64,000 bases of DNA from Pseudooceanicola atlanticus (GCF_000768315.1 NZ_AQQX01000002.1:310001-374000); one strand, 5' to 3'; shown: positions 54,338 through 63,390, numbered from the stretch's first letter. The notes: generated by a model from the letters alone, not told the origin. Made by a program: numbers and translations.

Positions 54338-55336
54338 ATGACGCAGACACCCGACACCCCGAAGACCCCCGCCGGAGACCGGATCGCCAAGGTCCTGGCC
54401 CGCGCCGGTATCGCGTCGCGCCGCGAGGCCGAAAAGATCATCGAGGCGCGCCGGGTCACCGTGAACGGCAAGGTGATCGACAGCCCCGCGCTGAACGTGA
54501 CCGACCGCGACAGGATCGAGGTGGACGGCAAACCGCTGGCCGCGCCGGAACCCGCGCGCCTGTGGCTCTATCACAAGCCGACCGGGCTGGTGACGACCAA
54601 CAAGGACGAACAGGGCCGCCCGACGATCTACGACAACCTGCCCGAGGACCTGCCCCGGGTCATGTCGGTCGGACGGCTCGACCTCAATTCCGAGGGCCTG
54701 CTGCTGCTGACCAACGATGGAGAGCTGAAGCGCAAGCTTGAACTGCCCTCCACCGGCTGGCTCCGGCGCTACCGGGTCCGGGTGAAGGGCAACCCGACCG
54801 ACGCCACCCTGGCCCCCCTGCGCGACGGCGTGGTGGTGGATCGCGAGACATTCCAGCCCATGCAGGTCACGCTCGACCGCCAGCAGGGCGCCAATGCCTG
54901 GCTGACCGTCGGCCTGCGCGAGGGCAAGAACCGCGAGATCCGGCGCGCCATGGAAAGCGTCGGGCTAAGCGTGAACCGGCTGATCCGCGTGTCCTACGGG
55001 CCGTTCCAGCTGGGCCAGCTGGCCGCCGGTGACGTCGAAGAGGTTCGTCGCAAGGTGCTGCGCGATCAGCTGGGCATGGAAGACGAGATGCCCGCGCCGC
55101 GCCCCGGCCACAAGCGACCGATCCGCAAGAAGGGCAAATCCCTGGCCGGCAAGCCCGGCCCGGCAAAGCCCGAGACCGCTGAAAAGGCCCGCCCCGGTTC
55201 GAAACCCGGCCAGAAAACGGGCAAACCGACGCTCAGAGGCCGTGGACGGCCTGATCGCGGCGGCTCGGGCGGGCAGGCCCCGTGGGATAACGGTCCGGGC
55301 CAGAAGCCGTCGCGCCGCAAGCCCCGCAAGGATTGA
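54338..55336 (+). CDS. rluB: Ribosomal large subunit pseudouridine synthase B
   Basis: A 332-residue enzyme: S4 RNA-binding domain (RIAKVLARAGIASRREAEKI) and RsuA/RluB catalytic domain with D115 in GRLDLNSEGLLLLTNDG; KNREIRRAMESVG is also conserved. The last 80 residues are a Lys/Arg/Pro/Gly-rich disordered tail. Modifies 23S rRNA U2605 region (E. coli numbering). Divergent from tadA. Confidence 0.93.
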   Translation: MTQTPDTPKTPAGDRIAKVLARAGIASRREAEKIIEARRVTVNGKVIDSPALNVTDRDRIEVDGKPLAAPEPARLWLYHKPTGLVTTNKDEQGRPTIYDNLPEDLPRVMSVGRLDLNSEGLLLLTNDGELKRKLELPSTGWLRRYRVRVKGNPTDATLAPLRDGVVVDRETFQPMQVTLDRQQGANAWLTVGLREGKNREIRRAMESVGLSVNRLIRVSYGPFQLGQLAAGDVEEVRRKVLRDQLGMEDEMPAPRPGHKRPIRKKGKSLAGKPGPAKPETAEKARPGSKPGQKTGKPTLRGRGRPDRGGSGGQAPWDNGPGQKPSRRKPRKD

Positions 55337-55535
55337 CCGCAGCACAGCCGCTGCGTGCAACTGGCGCGAAATGCTCAATCATTTGGCGAAACCGGCCAAT
55401 TGCGATGTCGGGCGCTGGCCATGCGCGGGAAGGTGTCAAAGTACCGCCATGGAACCGCAGTAAACCTAGGCAGGGGGTGCCATTGGTGCTACGCATCCCC
55501 ATATTAACCGGTACGCCAGACACAAGGGGGGCGAC

Positions 55536-55622
55536 ATGACCGGCAGCGGATTACAGAAATTGGCCTTTTTCCTTCTGGTGGCCCTGACGCTTTACGCCAC
55601 CCTGACGGCGTCGGGGGTGTAA
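55536..55622 (+). CDS. Small membrane peptide, 28 aa, coupled to xpaC
   Basis: ATG 55536, preceded by AAGGGGGGCGAC, encodes MTGSGLQKLAFFLLVALTLY then ATLTASGV. A single hydrophobic helix covers about residues 7-24. Its TAA overlaps the ATG of the XpaC gene (TAATG), a tight translational coupling. I know no named family; it could be a leader controlling the operon or a small subunit of its complex. Confidence 0.7.
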   Translation: MTGSGLQKLAFFLLVALTLYATLTASGV

Positions 55623-56509
55623 TGGCACAACGGTTCGGCGGAGAATTCAGCCCCCAGGGCAAATCGGACGATACCCGGCCCACGCAGCCCGGCGGATCAT
55701 TCAAGGGCGCCACGCGCACCCGCGCCGGTGGCCGTGTCAACCTGTTGTTCCTGGCGCCGTTTCCCCTGATCTGGAAGGCCTTCACCTCGGGGCCCGTGGA
55801 CATGGCGCAATACCTCGTCGCCTTCGGCGCGCTGATCCTGGCCGCCTGGATGACCCGCGAAGGCATCAAGGCGCAGGAAGCCTACGAGGCACGCAAGGTC
55901 GCCCGCCGCCCTGCCCTCCCGCGCAAGATCCTGGCCTCGCTGCTGACCGGGGTCGGGCTGGGCATTGTCGGCATCGTCGGCCATGGCGTGATCGAGGCCG
56001 GCATTTTCGCGGTCCTCGGCGCGGTCCTGCACAGCTTTGCCTTCGGCTTCGACCCGCTGCGCGACAAGGGGATGGAAGGGGCCAACCTGCACCAGACCGA
56101 CCGCGTAGCCCGCGCCGTCGACAAGGGCGAGGCTCATCTGGCCGCGATGACCGACGCGATCAAGCGGGCGCAGGACCGGCGCCTCGAGGCGCGGGTCGAG
56201 AATTTCCAGACCGTGGCACGCGACCTGTTCCGAACCGTGGAAAACGACCCCCGCGATCTGACCGCGGCGCGCAAGTATATGGGCATCTACCTGCAGGGCG
56301 CGCGGGACGCGACGGTGAAGTTCGCCGATCTCTACGCCCGCACGCGCGATGCCCAGGCCCGGGCCGATTACGAGGCGCTTCTGACCGACCTGGAGCAGAA
56401 TTTCGCCGCCCGGACACAAAAATTGTTGTCGGACGATGCCACCGACGTGACCGTTGAAATAGAAGTGTTGCGGGAGAGACTGCAACGTGAGGGCGTCCGC
56501 CCGGATTAA
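55622..56509 (+). CDS. XpaC/5-bromo-4-chloroindolyl phosphate hydrolysis family protein
   Basis: A 295-residue protein with two pairs of membrane segments (about residues 40-80 and 102-140) and a cytosolic helical C-terminus (EAHLAAMTDAIKRAQDRRLE; ARKYMGIYLQGARDATVKFA). Matches XpaC (PF10112), which is commonly found beside TelA. The phosphatase name is historic and no catalytic motif is apparent. It is the first full-size gene of the train and lies 37 bases before telA. Confidence 0.85.
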   Translation: MAQRFGGEFSPQGKSDDTRPTQPGGSFKGATRTRAGGRVNLLFLAPFPLIWKAFTSGPVDMAQYLVAFGALILAAWMTREGIKAQEAYEARKVARRPALPRKILASLLTGVGLGIVGIVGHGVIEAGIFAVLGAVLHSFAFGFDPLRDKGMEGANLHQTDRVARAVDKGEAHLAAMTDAIKRAQDRRLEARVENFQTVARDLFRTVENDPRDLTAARKYMGIYLQGARDATVKFADLYARTRDAQARADYEALLTDLEQNFAARTQKLLSDDATDVTVEIEVLRERLQREGVRPD

Positions 56510-56546
56510 TCGGCCCCGTGCCGGCAAAAATATCGGAGTAAGCCAC

Positions 56547-57746
56547 ATGTCCCAGAACATTCGTTCCAAGGCGGAAGAGACCCTCAAGGATGTCGAGGAG
56601 GTCAACGCCGTCATTCTGCCCGAACCCAAACCCGCCGATGCGCTGGTGCCGATGGCCGATGCGGACGAACCGACCGCCGCCGAGATCACCAAGCGGATGG
56701 CCGAACTGGACATGACCGATACCGGGTCGATCGTGCGCTTCGGATCGGGCGCCCAGGCAGAGCTGCAGGAGATCTCGCAGGCGATGCTTCAGGACGTCCG
56801 CAACAAGGATGTCGGCCCGGCCGGGGACAGCCTGCGCAACATCGTCACCACGATCCGCGGCTTTTCGGTGTCCGAACTGGACGTGCGCCGAGAACGGTCC
56901 TTCTGGGAAAAGCTGCTGGGCCGCGCCGCGCCCTTTGCCAAGTTCACCGCCCAGTTCGAAGAGGTGCAGGACCAGATCGACAAGATCACCGAGGATCTGC
57001 TGGGCCACGAACACACGCTTCTCAAGGATATCAAGTCGCTCGACCTGCTCTATGAAAAGACGCTGACCTTCTACGACGAACTCGCGCTCTACATCGCTGC
57101 GGGCGAGGAAAAGCTGAAGGTGCTGGACGAAAGCGACATCCCCGCCAAGGAAGCAGAGGTCAACGCCGCCCCCGAAGGCGAACAGGTGATGAAGGCGCAG
57201 GAGCTGCGCGACCTGCGCGCCGCCCGTGACGACCTGGAACGCCGGGTGCATGACCTGAAGCTGACCCGCCAGGTGACGATGCAATCCCTGCCCTCGATCC
57301 GCCTGGTGCAGGAAAACGACAAGTCGCTGGTCACCAAGATCAATTCGACCCTCGTGAACACCGTGCCCCTTTGGGAAACCCAACTGGCCCAGGCCGTCAC
57401 CATCCAGCGTTCCGCCGAAGCCGCCGCCGCCGTGCGCGAGGCCAACGACCTGACCAATGAATTGCTGACCTCCAACGCCAAGAACCTGCGCGAAAGCAAC
57501 AAGATGATCCGCGAAGAGATGGAGCGCGGCGTCTTCGACATCGAGGCGGTGAAACAGGCCAACGCGGACCTGATCGGCACGATCGAGGAAAGCCTGCAGA
57601 TCGCCGACGAAGGCAAGGCCCGCCGCGCCGCGGCCGAAGAAGAGCTGAAGAAGATGGAATCCGAACTGCGCGACACGCTGGCCTCGGCCAAGGCCCGTGG
57701 CGACGGTGTCGGCGACAATGCCGCAACCGCGGTCCCGGCGAACTGA
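56547..57746 (+). CDS. telA: TelA-like toxic anion resistance protein
   Basis: A 399-residue all-helical cytosolic protein. LRNIVTTIRGFSVSELDVRR, RAAPFAKFTAQFEEVQDQID and PSIRLVQENDKSLVTKINST are TelA family (PF05816) blocks, and the rest is coiled-coil. TelA members are linked to tellurite and cell envelope stress; biochemical role unclear. It follows xpaC as in many bacteria. ATG 56547 has GGAGTAAGCC upstream. Confidence 0.88.
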   Translation: MSQNIRSKAEETLKDVEEVNAVILPEPKPADALVPMADADEPTAAEITKRMAELDMTDTGSIVRFGSGAQAELQEISQAMLQDVRNKDVGPAGDSLRNIVTTIRGFSVSELDVRRERSFWEKLLGRAAPFAKFTAQFEEVQDQIDKITEDLLGHEHTLLKDIKSLDLLYEKTLTFYDELALYIAAGEEKLKVLDESDIPAKEAEVNAAPEGEQVMKAQELRDLRAARDDLERRVHDLKLTRQVTMQSLPSIRLVQENDKSLVTKINSTLVNTVPLWETQLAQAVTIQRSAEAAAAVREANDLTNELLTSNAKNLRESNKMIREEMERGVFDIEAVKQANADLIGTIEESLQIADEGKARRAAAEEELKKMESELRDTLASAKARGDGVGDNAATAVPAN

Positions 57747-57753
57747 GGCAGCG

Positions 57754-58731
57754 ATGCGCAGGCTGGCACCACGTTTCCGGCGCGCACGCGCCACCGGGAT
57801 GGCCCTGTCAGGGCTGGCCCTGCTGACGTCGTGCCAGCTGATCGAACAGCCCTCGTCGCTGAAACCGCAGGCCCGGCCCGCGAGCCTTAGCCAGCCGCGC
57901 CCCACCGTGCCAGAAGGCCCTTCGGCGGAAAGCGAATTTCTGCGCCAGTATTACGCGTCCTTCCAGGCGGACCTGCTGACCCAGGGCCTGCTGCGACAGG
58001 ATGGTGGAGGGGCCGACACACCCTTCACCGCACGGGAACTGGCGCGCAATTTCGAACAGATCGCTTTCTACGACGAATATGCGCGTGGTGGCGGGTTGCG
58101 GTCCGGCAATGGCGCGCCCAGCTTCCTGCGGCGCTGGCCCGGCCCGGTGCGGATCACCGCGGAATTCGGCGACTCGGTCCCCAAGCGCATCCGCGACAAG
58201 GACAACAGCACCATCCGCGGCTACACCTCGCGGTTGGCCCGCCTGACCGGCCATTCGATCAGCTACGTCAACAGCGGCGCCAATTTCCACGTCCTCGTCA
58301 TGGGCGAGGATGACCGCGACGACGTGGTCAAACGGGTGCAGGAACTGGTGCCCAACATCTCGGCCGGGTCGCTGGGCATCTTCCGCCGGTTGCCGCGCAC
58401 GATCCATTGCCTGGTCGTCGCCTTTTCCACCGAGGACAGCGACGCGGCCTATGGCCAGGCGATCGCGCTGGTGCGGGCCGAACATCCCGACCTGATCCGC
58501 CGCTCCTGCTATCACGAGGAAATGGCGCAGGGGCTGGGCTTGGCCAATGACAGCCCGCAGGCGCGTCCGTCGATCTTCAACGACGACGACGAGTTCGCCC
58601 TGCTGACGACCCATGACGAGATGCTGTTGAAGATGTTGTACGATCCCCACCTCACTGTCGGCATGCGCCTGGAGGAGGCCCGCCCGATCGTGGCCGACCT
58701 GGCCCGCGAGCTGACCGGCGGGGACAGTTGA
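57754..58731 (+). CDS. DUF2927 family lipoprotein
   Basis: A 325-residue predicted lipoprotein: lipobox LLTSC with C27. The mature protein has the DUF2927 marks FLRRWPGPVRITAEFGDSVP, NFHVLVMGEDDRDDVV and RRSCYHEEMAQGLGLANDS, a pattern partly like zinc-dependent peptidase-fold proteins but without HExxH. Starts 7 bases after telA. Likely an outer- or inner-membrane anchored periplasmic component of the module. Confidence 0.8.
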   Translation: MRRLAPRFRRARATGMALSGLALLTSCQLIEQPSSLKPQARPASLSQPRPTVPEGPSAESEFLRQYYASFQADLLTQGLLRQDGGGADTPFTARELARNFEQIAFYDEYARGGGLRSGNGAPSFLRRWPGPVRITAEFGDSVPKRIRDKDNSTIRGYTSRLARLTGHSISYVNSGANFHVLVMGEDDRDDVVKRVQELVPNISAGSLGIFRRLPRTIHCLVVAFSTEDSDAAYGQAIALVRAEHPDLIRRSCYHEEMAQGLGLANDSPQARPSIFNDDDEFALLTTHDEMLLKMLYDPHLTVGMRLEEARPIVADLARELTGGDS

Positions 58732-58747
58732 ACCAAGGAGGCCTGAC

Positions 58748-59878
58748 ATGGGCATTTTCGATTTCCTGAGCGGCGAATTCATCGACGTCATCCACTGGAC
58801 GGACGACACCCGCGACACCATGGTCTGGCGGTTCGAACGTGAGGGACATGAAATCAAGTACGGCGCCAAGCTGACGGTGCGCGAAAGCCAGGCCGCCGTC
58901 TTTGTCCACGAAGGGCAGCTGGCCGATGTGTTCACCCCCGGGCTCTACATGCTCGAGACGAACAACATGCCGATCATGACGACGCTCCAGCACTGGGACC
59001 ACGGCTTCAAGTCGCCTTTCAAGTCCGAGATCTACTTCGTCTCCACCAACCGGTTCACGGACCTGAAATGGGGCACAAAGAACCCGATCATGGCGCGCGA
59101 CCCCGAGTTTGGCCCGGTCCGCCTGCGCGCCTATGGCACCTATTCGATCCGCGTCACCGACCCCGGCCGCTTCCTGACGGAAATCGTCGGCACGGACGGC
59201 GAATTCACGATGGACGAGATCAGCTTCCAGATCCGCAACATCATCGTGCAGGAGTTTTCGCGGGTGATCGCAGGCTCCGGCATTCCGGTGCTCGACATGG
59301 CCGCCAACACCGCCGATCTGGGCAAGCTGGTCGCCAAGGAAATCAGCGGCACCATCGCCGAATACGGGCTGGAAATCCCCGAACTGTATATCGAGAACAT
59401 CTCGCTGCCCCCCGCTGTGGAAGAGGCGCTGGACCAGCGGACCTCCATGGGGATCGTCGGCGATCTGAACAAGTACACCCAGTTCTCCGCCGCCGAAGCG
59501 ATGAGCGCGGCCGCCAGCAATCCCGGTGGGGATGGCGGCATGGGCGCGGGCCTCGGCATGGGGATGGGCATGGCGATGGCCAACCAGATGGCACAATCCG
59601 GCCCCTGGGGCGCGCGCCCCGCACAGGCCGCACCGCAGCCCGCAGCAGCACCGGCCCCACCGCCCCCGCCGGTCGAACATGTCTGGCACATCGCCGAGAA
59701 CGGGCAGACCCATGGCCCCTATTCCAAGGCCGACCTGGGCCGGATGGCGACCAGCGGCAAGCTGACCCGCACCACCCATGTCTGGACCGCTGGTCAGGAC
59801 GGATGGAAACACGCGGAGGACGTGGCAGAGCTGGCCCAGCTCTTCACGATCATGCCGCCGCCCCCGCCCCCGGCCTGA
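58748..59878 (+). CDS. SPFH domain protein with C-terminal GYF_2 domain and polyproline tail
   Basis: A 376-residue protein. Residues 1-255 are an SPFH/virion-core-like domain (FDFLSGEFIDVIHWTDDTRD; LTVRESQAAVFVHEGQLAD; SFQIRNIIVQEFSRV) as in Bacillus YdjI. A Gly/Met-rich hinge and a Pro/Ala linker (about 258-312) lead to a GYF_2 domain (WHIAENGQTHGPYSKADLGR to about 368) and a terminal PPPPPPA. GYF domains bind proline-rich peptides, so the tail may self-bind. Probably forms membrane-bound rings or scaffolds. Confidence 0.83.
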   Translation: MGIFDFLSGEFIDVIHWTDDTRDTMVWRFEREGHEIKYGAKLTVRESQAAVFVHEGQLADVFTPGLYMLETNNMPIMTTLQHWDHGFKSPFKSEIYFVSTNRFTDLKWGTKNPIMARDPEFGPVRLRAYGTYSIRVTDPGRFLTEIVGTDGEFTMDEISFQIRNIIVQEFSRVIAGSGIPVLDMAANTADLGKLVAKEISGTIAEYGLEIPELYIENISLPPAVEEALDQRTSMGIVGDLNKYTQFSAAEAMSAAASNPGGDGGMGAGLGMGMGMAMANQMAQSGPWGARPAQAAPQPAAAPAPPPPPVEHVWHIAENGQTHGPYSKADLGRMATSGKLTRTTHVWTAGQDGWKHAEDVAELAQLFTIMPPPPPPA

Positions 59879-59883
59879 GCCTC

Positions 59884-60255
59884 GTGACTCAGGTCACACG
59901 CTCCGCCGATTGCGCCAATTCACCCAAGAACGCCCGGGCCGAGGATATCGCCCTGGCGATCATGGGCGAAGGCCGGCTCGACCCCGCCTTGCTGGCAGAG
60001 AATGCCGTCTGGGAACGCCCCGGCGGCGCGCTGACCGGCCCGGATGCCATCAGCACGGCCCTTGCGGGTCTCGCGCCATCGCAGCAGATCGCCGTCACCC
60101 AGGTCATGACCCATGGCAAAAGCGGATCGGTGCTGGGCACGCGCATGGATCAGGACGGGGCAAAGCACCTCTTCTGTCACGTGATCAAGTTCAGCTCGGC
60201 CGCGGCGAAACAGGTGGCGCAGATCGTCAGCTTTGAACATCGCGGCAAGGGTTAG
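59884..60255 (+). CDS. Hypothetical protein, NTF2-like, 123 aa
   Basis: GTG 59884 starts 5 bases after the SPFH stop. The protein reads AEDIALAIMGEGRLDPALLA, ENAVWERPGGALTGPDAIST and ends with beta-strand-like segments, resembling an NTF2/SnoaL cone fold with a pocket. No catalytic residues recognised. Part of the SPFH operon by spacing; start codon uncertain. Confidence 0.6.
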   Translation: MTQVTRSADCANSPKNARAEDIALAIMGEGRLDPALLAENAVWERPGGALTGPDAISTALAGLAPSQQIAVTQVMTHGKSGSVLGTRMDQDGAKHLFCHVIKFSSAAAKQVAQIVSFEHRGKG

Positions 60256-60318
60256 GCCGTGGATCGGTCGGGCGTGCCAAGATGAAACCAAAGCAACCGC
60301 CCCGCCGTATCTGACAGC

Positions 60319-60906
60319 ATGAACAGCCCGACGTCGCCTTCCCCCGCCCTGCGCGCCCGTATCGCGGCGCGCCTGCCGCATCGGCGGGTGGCGTTGAAAT
60401 GGCTGCACTGGACGATGGTGCCGCTGATCATCTGGTTCCTGATCGTCACGCCGGACGTGGCGCTCAGCATCGGGGGCCGCACGGCCTTCCTGATCCATTC
60501 CAACGTCGCGCTTTTCTTCGTCACCCTTTCGCTGCTGTGGTTCGCCGACCTGATGCGCCGGGGCCTTGCCGGACGCCCGGGGCCCAAGCTGCCCCCATGG
60601 GCGCGCCGCGTCCATCGCTGGCTGCATCTCTCGCTGATCTGGGGCCTGTTCCTGGTGGCGCTGACCGGCTTCCTGCTGGGCCTGACCTCGGCGACGCAGC
60701 TGCGCGCAGGCGGCTTCCTGCCCTTCGCCCCGCCGCTTGGCCTGCGCGACGCGAACGAGATCATCGGCACCATCCACATCTACGAATTCTACCTGTTGGC
60801 AGCGATCGTCCTGCTGCATGCGGGGTTCCATATCTGGCGCCATGTCCGCCTGCGGGACAACGCGCTGCGGATCATGGTACCGCGCCGGTTCCATCGCTAC
60901 CTCTGA
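60319..60906 (+). CDS. Cytochrome b561-like membrane protein
   Basis: A 195-residue four-helix membrane protein with haem-ligand-like histidines: H30 (KWLHW), H60 (LIHSN), H99/H103 (VHRWLH), H153 and H167/H171 (LLHAGFHIWRH). The layout matches the cytochrome b/b6 domain of Ni-Fe hydrogenase or YceJ-like electron carriers. It probably passes electrons across the inner membrane. Whether it belongs functionally with the SPFH module is unknown. Confidence 0.8.
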   Translation: MNSPTSPSPALRARIAARLPHRRVALKWLHWTMVPLIIWFLIVTPDVALSIGGRTAFLIHSNVALFFVTLSLLWFADLMRRGLAGRPGPKLPPWARRVHRWLHLSLIWGLFLVALTGFLLGLTSATQLRAGGFLPFAPPLGLRDANEIIGTIHIYEFYLLAAIVLLHAGFHIWRHVRLRDNALRIMVPRRFHRYL

Positions 60907-61023
60907 GGCCCCTTTGGACCGGCGCAGGAGGGCAGCCCCGCCTGTGCCCGACCCACCCGCAAAAGCAGGTTTTCCCCGCCCGTTAACCCGTCTAGGTTCG
61001 CATCAGGCGGACGGAGGGGTGCC

Positions 61024-62109
61024 ATGACCGAAGATCACCGTTTCCCGTGTCCCAATTGCGGCGCGGATTACCGGTTCGACCCGGATGCCGGTCAATTGGT
61101 CTGTGACCATTGCGGCCATTCGGAACCGATGCATGAACCCCGCGCCCGAAACACCACCATCGAAGAGCTCGACTTCAACGCCGCCCTCTCGCAGACGCTG
61201 CCAGAGGCCGAGATCGAGGAGACCCGCGTTTCCAAATGCCCCAATTGCGGCGCCGAGGTCGAGTTCGACGCCGACACCCATGCCACCGAATGCCCGTTCT
61301 GCGCGACACCCGTGGTCACCGATACCGGCACGCATCGCCATATCAAGCCGCGCGGCGTGCTGCCCTTCCGCCTATCCGAACGCGAGGCCCAGAAGGCCAT
61401 GGCCGATTGGCTGGGCCGGCTTTGGTTCGCGCCCAACGGGTTGAAGGACTATGCCCGCAAAGGGCGCAAGATGGATGGCATCTACGTCCCCTACTGGACC
61501 TTCGATGCCGACACGAAAAGCCGCTATTCCGGGGCGCGCGGCACGATCTACTACGTCACCGAAACCCGGATGCGCGATGGCAAGCCCGAACAGGTGCAGG
61601 TGCAGAAGATCCGCTGGACGCCCGTCTCGGGTCGGGTGGCGCGGTTCTTCGACGATATCCTGGTGCTGGCCTCGAAATCCCTGCCCAAGAAATACACCGA
61701 CGCGCTGGAACCCTGGGACCTGTCCGAACTGACCCCCTATTCGCCGGAATTCCTGGCCGGTTTCCGGGCCGAGGGCTATCAGGTCCAGCTGGAAGAAGGC
61801 TTTGCCGAGGCGCGCGCCATCATGGACCGCACCATCGACCGCGACGTGCGCTTTGACATCGGCGGCGACCGGCAGCGGGTGAACGGGATCGAAACGCAGG
61901 TCTCGGACGTGACCTTCAAGCATATCCTGCTGCCCGTCTGGATGGCCGCCTACAAGTTCCGCGGCAAGACCTACCGCTTTGTCGTCAACGGGCGCACCGG
62001 CCGGGTGCAGGGCGAACGGCCCTGGTCCGCCTGGAAGATCGCCCTGGCCGTGATCGCCGGCCTCATCGTGGCCGGGGTCGTCGGCTACGTGATCGCAATG
62101 AACCAATAG
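61024..62109 (+). CDS. Double TFIIB-type zinc-ribbon membrane protein
   Basis: A 361-residue protein with two zinc ribbons: C9/C12/C27/C30 and the CPNCGAEVEF...ECPFCA pair beginning near residue 73. A central domain (DGIYVPYWTFDADTKSRYSG) follows, and the C-terminal residues 338-359 form one membrane helix. Often misnamed a primosomal-N'-like helicase. The architecture resembles Bacillus YdjG, partner of PspA and YdjI. Lies in the SPFH gene train. Confidence 0.83.
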   Translation: MTEDHRFPCPNCGADYRFDPDAGQLVCDHCGHSEPMHEPRARNTTIEELDFNAALSQTLPEAEIEETRVSKCPNCGAEVEFDADTHATECPFCATPVVTDTGTHRHIKPRGVLPFRLSEREAQKAMADWLGRLWFAPNGLKDYARKGRKMDGIYVPYWTFDADTKSRYSGARGTIYYVTETRMRDGKPEQVQVQKIRWTPVSGRVARFFDDILVLASKSLPKKYTDALEPWDLSELTPYSPEFLAGFRAEGYQVQLEEGFAEARAIMDRTIDRDVRFDIGGDRQRVNGIETQVSDVTFKHILLPVWMAAYKFRGKTYRFVVNGRTGRVQGERPWSAWKIALAVIAGLIVAGVVGYVIAMNQ

Positions 62110-62118
62110 GATACACGC

Positions 62119-62790
62119 ATGAGCCGTTTTGACACCCTGACCGAGTTGCTGATGGAGCGTCACTCCTGCCGCGCTTTCCGCCCCGATGCGGTAGCCGATG
62201 ACGTGATCGCCCGGATCGTCACCGCCGCCGGGCGCGCACCGTCGTGGTGCAATGCCCAGCCCTGGCAGGTGATCGTCACCCGTGGCGCGGAAACCGACCG
62301 CTTCCGCGAGGCGCTGATGCAGGCCGCGCAGACCACCCCGGAAAACCCCGACCTGCCGGGACCGGAGGCCTATACAGGCGAACATCAGCAGCGCCGCCGC
62401 ACCTGTGGCTGGCAGCTTTACGAAGCCGTGGGCGTGACCAAGGGCGACCGGGCGGCCTCCATGAAGCAGGCCTTCGAGAACTTCCGCCTCTTTGGTGCGC
62501 CGCACACGGCGATCATCACCTCGGGGCGGGAACTGGGCAGCTATGGCGCGCTGGATACCGGCGGTTTCATCACGACCTTCTGCCTGGCCGCCCAGGCGCT
62601 TGGCGTGGCGACCGTGCCGCAGGCCGCGGTGGCGTTCCAGTCGCCCGCCGTGCGCGATTTCTTCGACATCCCCGAGGACCGGCTGATCCTTGCGGCAATA
62701 TCCTTCGGTTACGAAGACCCGGATCACCCGGCCAACGCCTTTCGCACCGAACGGGCGGACCTGTCTGAAATCATGGAGATCCGGGGCTGA
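62119..62790 (+). CDS. Nitroreductase family protein
   Basis: A 223-residue FMN-dependent oxidoreductase: [15 protein letters not shown]-phosphate region, [19 protein letters not shown], and [20 protein letters not shown] with conserved Gly residues, ending [17 protein letters not shown]. Reduces nitro or quinone compounds using NAD(P)H; substrate unknown. 9 bases after the zinc-ribbon gene. Confidence 0.88.
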   Translation: MSRFDTLTELLMERHSCRAFRPDAVADDVIARIVTAAGRAPSWCNAQPWQVIVTRGAETDRFREALMQAAQTTPENPDLPGPEAYTGEHQQRRRTCGWQLYEAVGVTKGDRAASMKQAFENFRLFGAPHTAIITSGRELGSYGALDTGGFITTFCLAAQALGVATVPQAAVAFQSPAVRDFFDIPEDRLILAAISFGYEDPDHPANAFRTERADLSEIMEIRG

Positions 62791-62791
62791 G

Positions 62792-63229
62792 ATGCGGGCG
62801 CTATTGCAACGTGTGACCGACGCGCAGGTGCGTGTCGACGGTGAGGTGATCGGCCAGTGCGGCCGGGGCCTGATGATCCTGGTCTGCGCCATGCGCGGCG
62901 ACGAGGAATCCCAGGCCGAGGCGCTGGCCGCCAAGGCCGCGAAATGCCGTATCTTTCCTGACGAGGCGGGCAAGATGAACCGCTCGCTCCTCGACATCGG
63001 AGGAGAGGCGCTGGTGGTCAGCCAGTTCACCCTGGCCGCCGATACCCGTTCGGGCAATCGGCCGGGCTTTTCCACCGCCGCCGCGCCGGAGGACGGGCGC
63101 CGGCTATACGAACATTTCGCCGCGCATCTGGGCAGCCTTGGCGTGAAGGTCGAGACCGGACAATTCTCCGCCGACATGAAGGTGTCGCTGACCAATGACG
63201 GCCCGATCACCATCTGGATGGAGATCTGA
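62792..63229 (+). CDS. dtd: D-aminoacyl-tRNA deacylase
   Basis: A 145-residue Dtd that removes D-amino acids from mischarged tRNA. SQFTL at 77-81 is the catalytic motif and the cross-dimer Gly-cisPro is in NDGPIT (135-140). ATG 62792 lies 1 base after the nitroreductase stop, so translation is coupled. Standard length. Confidence 0.95.
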   Translation: MRALLQRVTDAQVRVDGEVIGQCGRGLMILVCAMRGDEESQAEALAAKAAKCRIFPDEAGKMNRSLLDIGGEALVVSQFTLAADTRSGNRPGFSTAAAPEDGRRLYEHFAAHLGSLGVKVETGQFSADMKVSLTNDGPITIWMEI

Positions 63230-63315
63230 TCCCGCCGGTCTTCGGGCGGTGAAGGCAACTATTCCGGCTGTCACCCGTTATCCCTCCAGATCATCACAAG
63301 ATTTGGAGAGAGACA

Positions 63316-63390
63316 GTGAACCGCATCATCTACCTCGTAGGCCTCGTCGTCTTCGTCATCGCGATCCTCAGCTTCCTGGGGTTTGCCTGA
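63316..63390 (+). CDS. Small membrane peptide, 24 aa
   Basis: GTG 63316, with TTGGAGAGAG upstream, encodes MNRIIYLVGLVVFVIAILSF then LGFA, one hydrophobic helix with a short polar start. A hairpin follows at 63425. The clear ribosome binding site, in-frame stop and helix support a real gene of unknown function. Confidence 0.7.
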   Translation: MNRIIYLVGLVVFVIAILSFLGFA

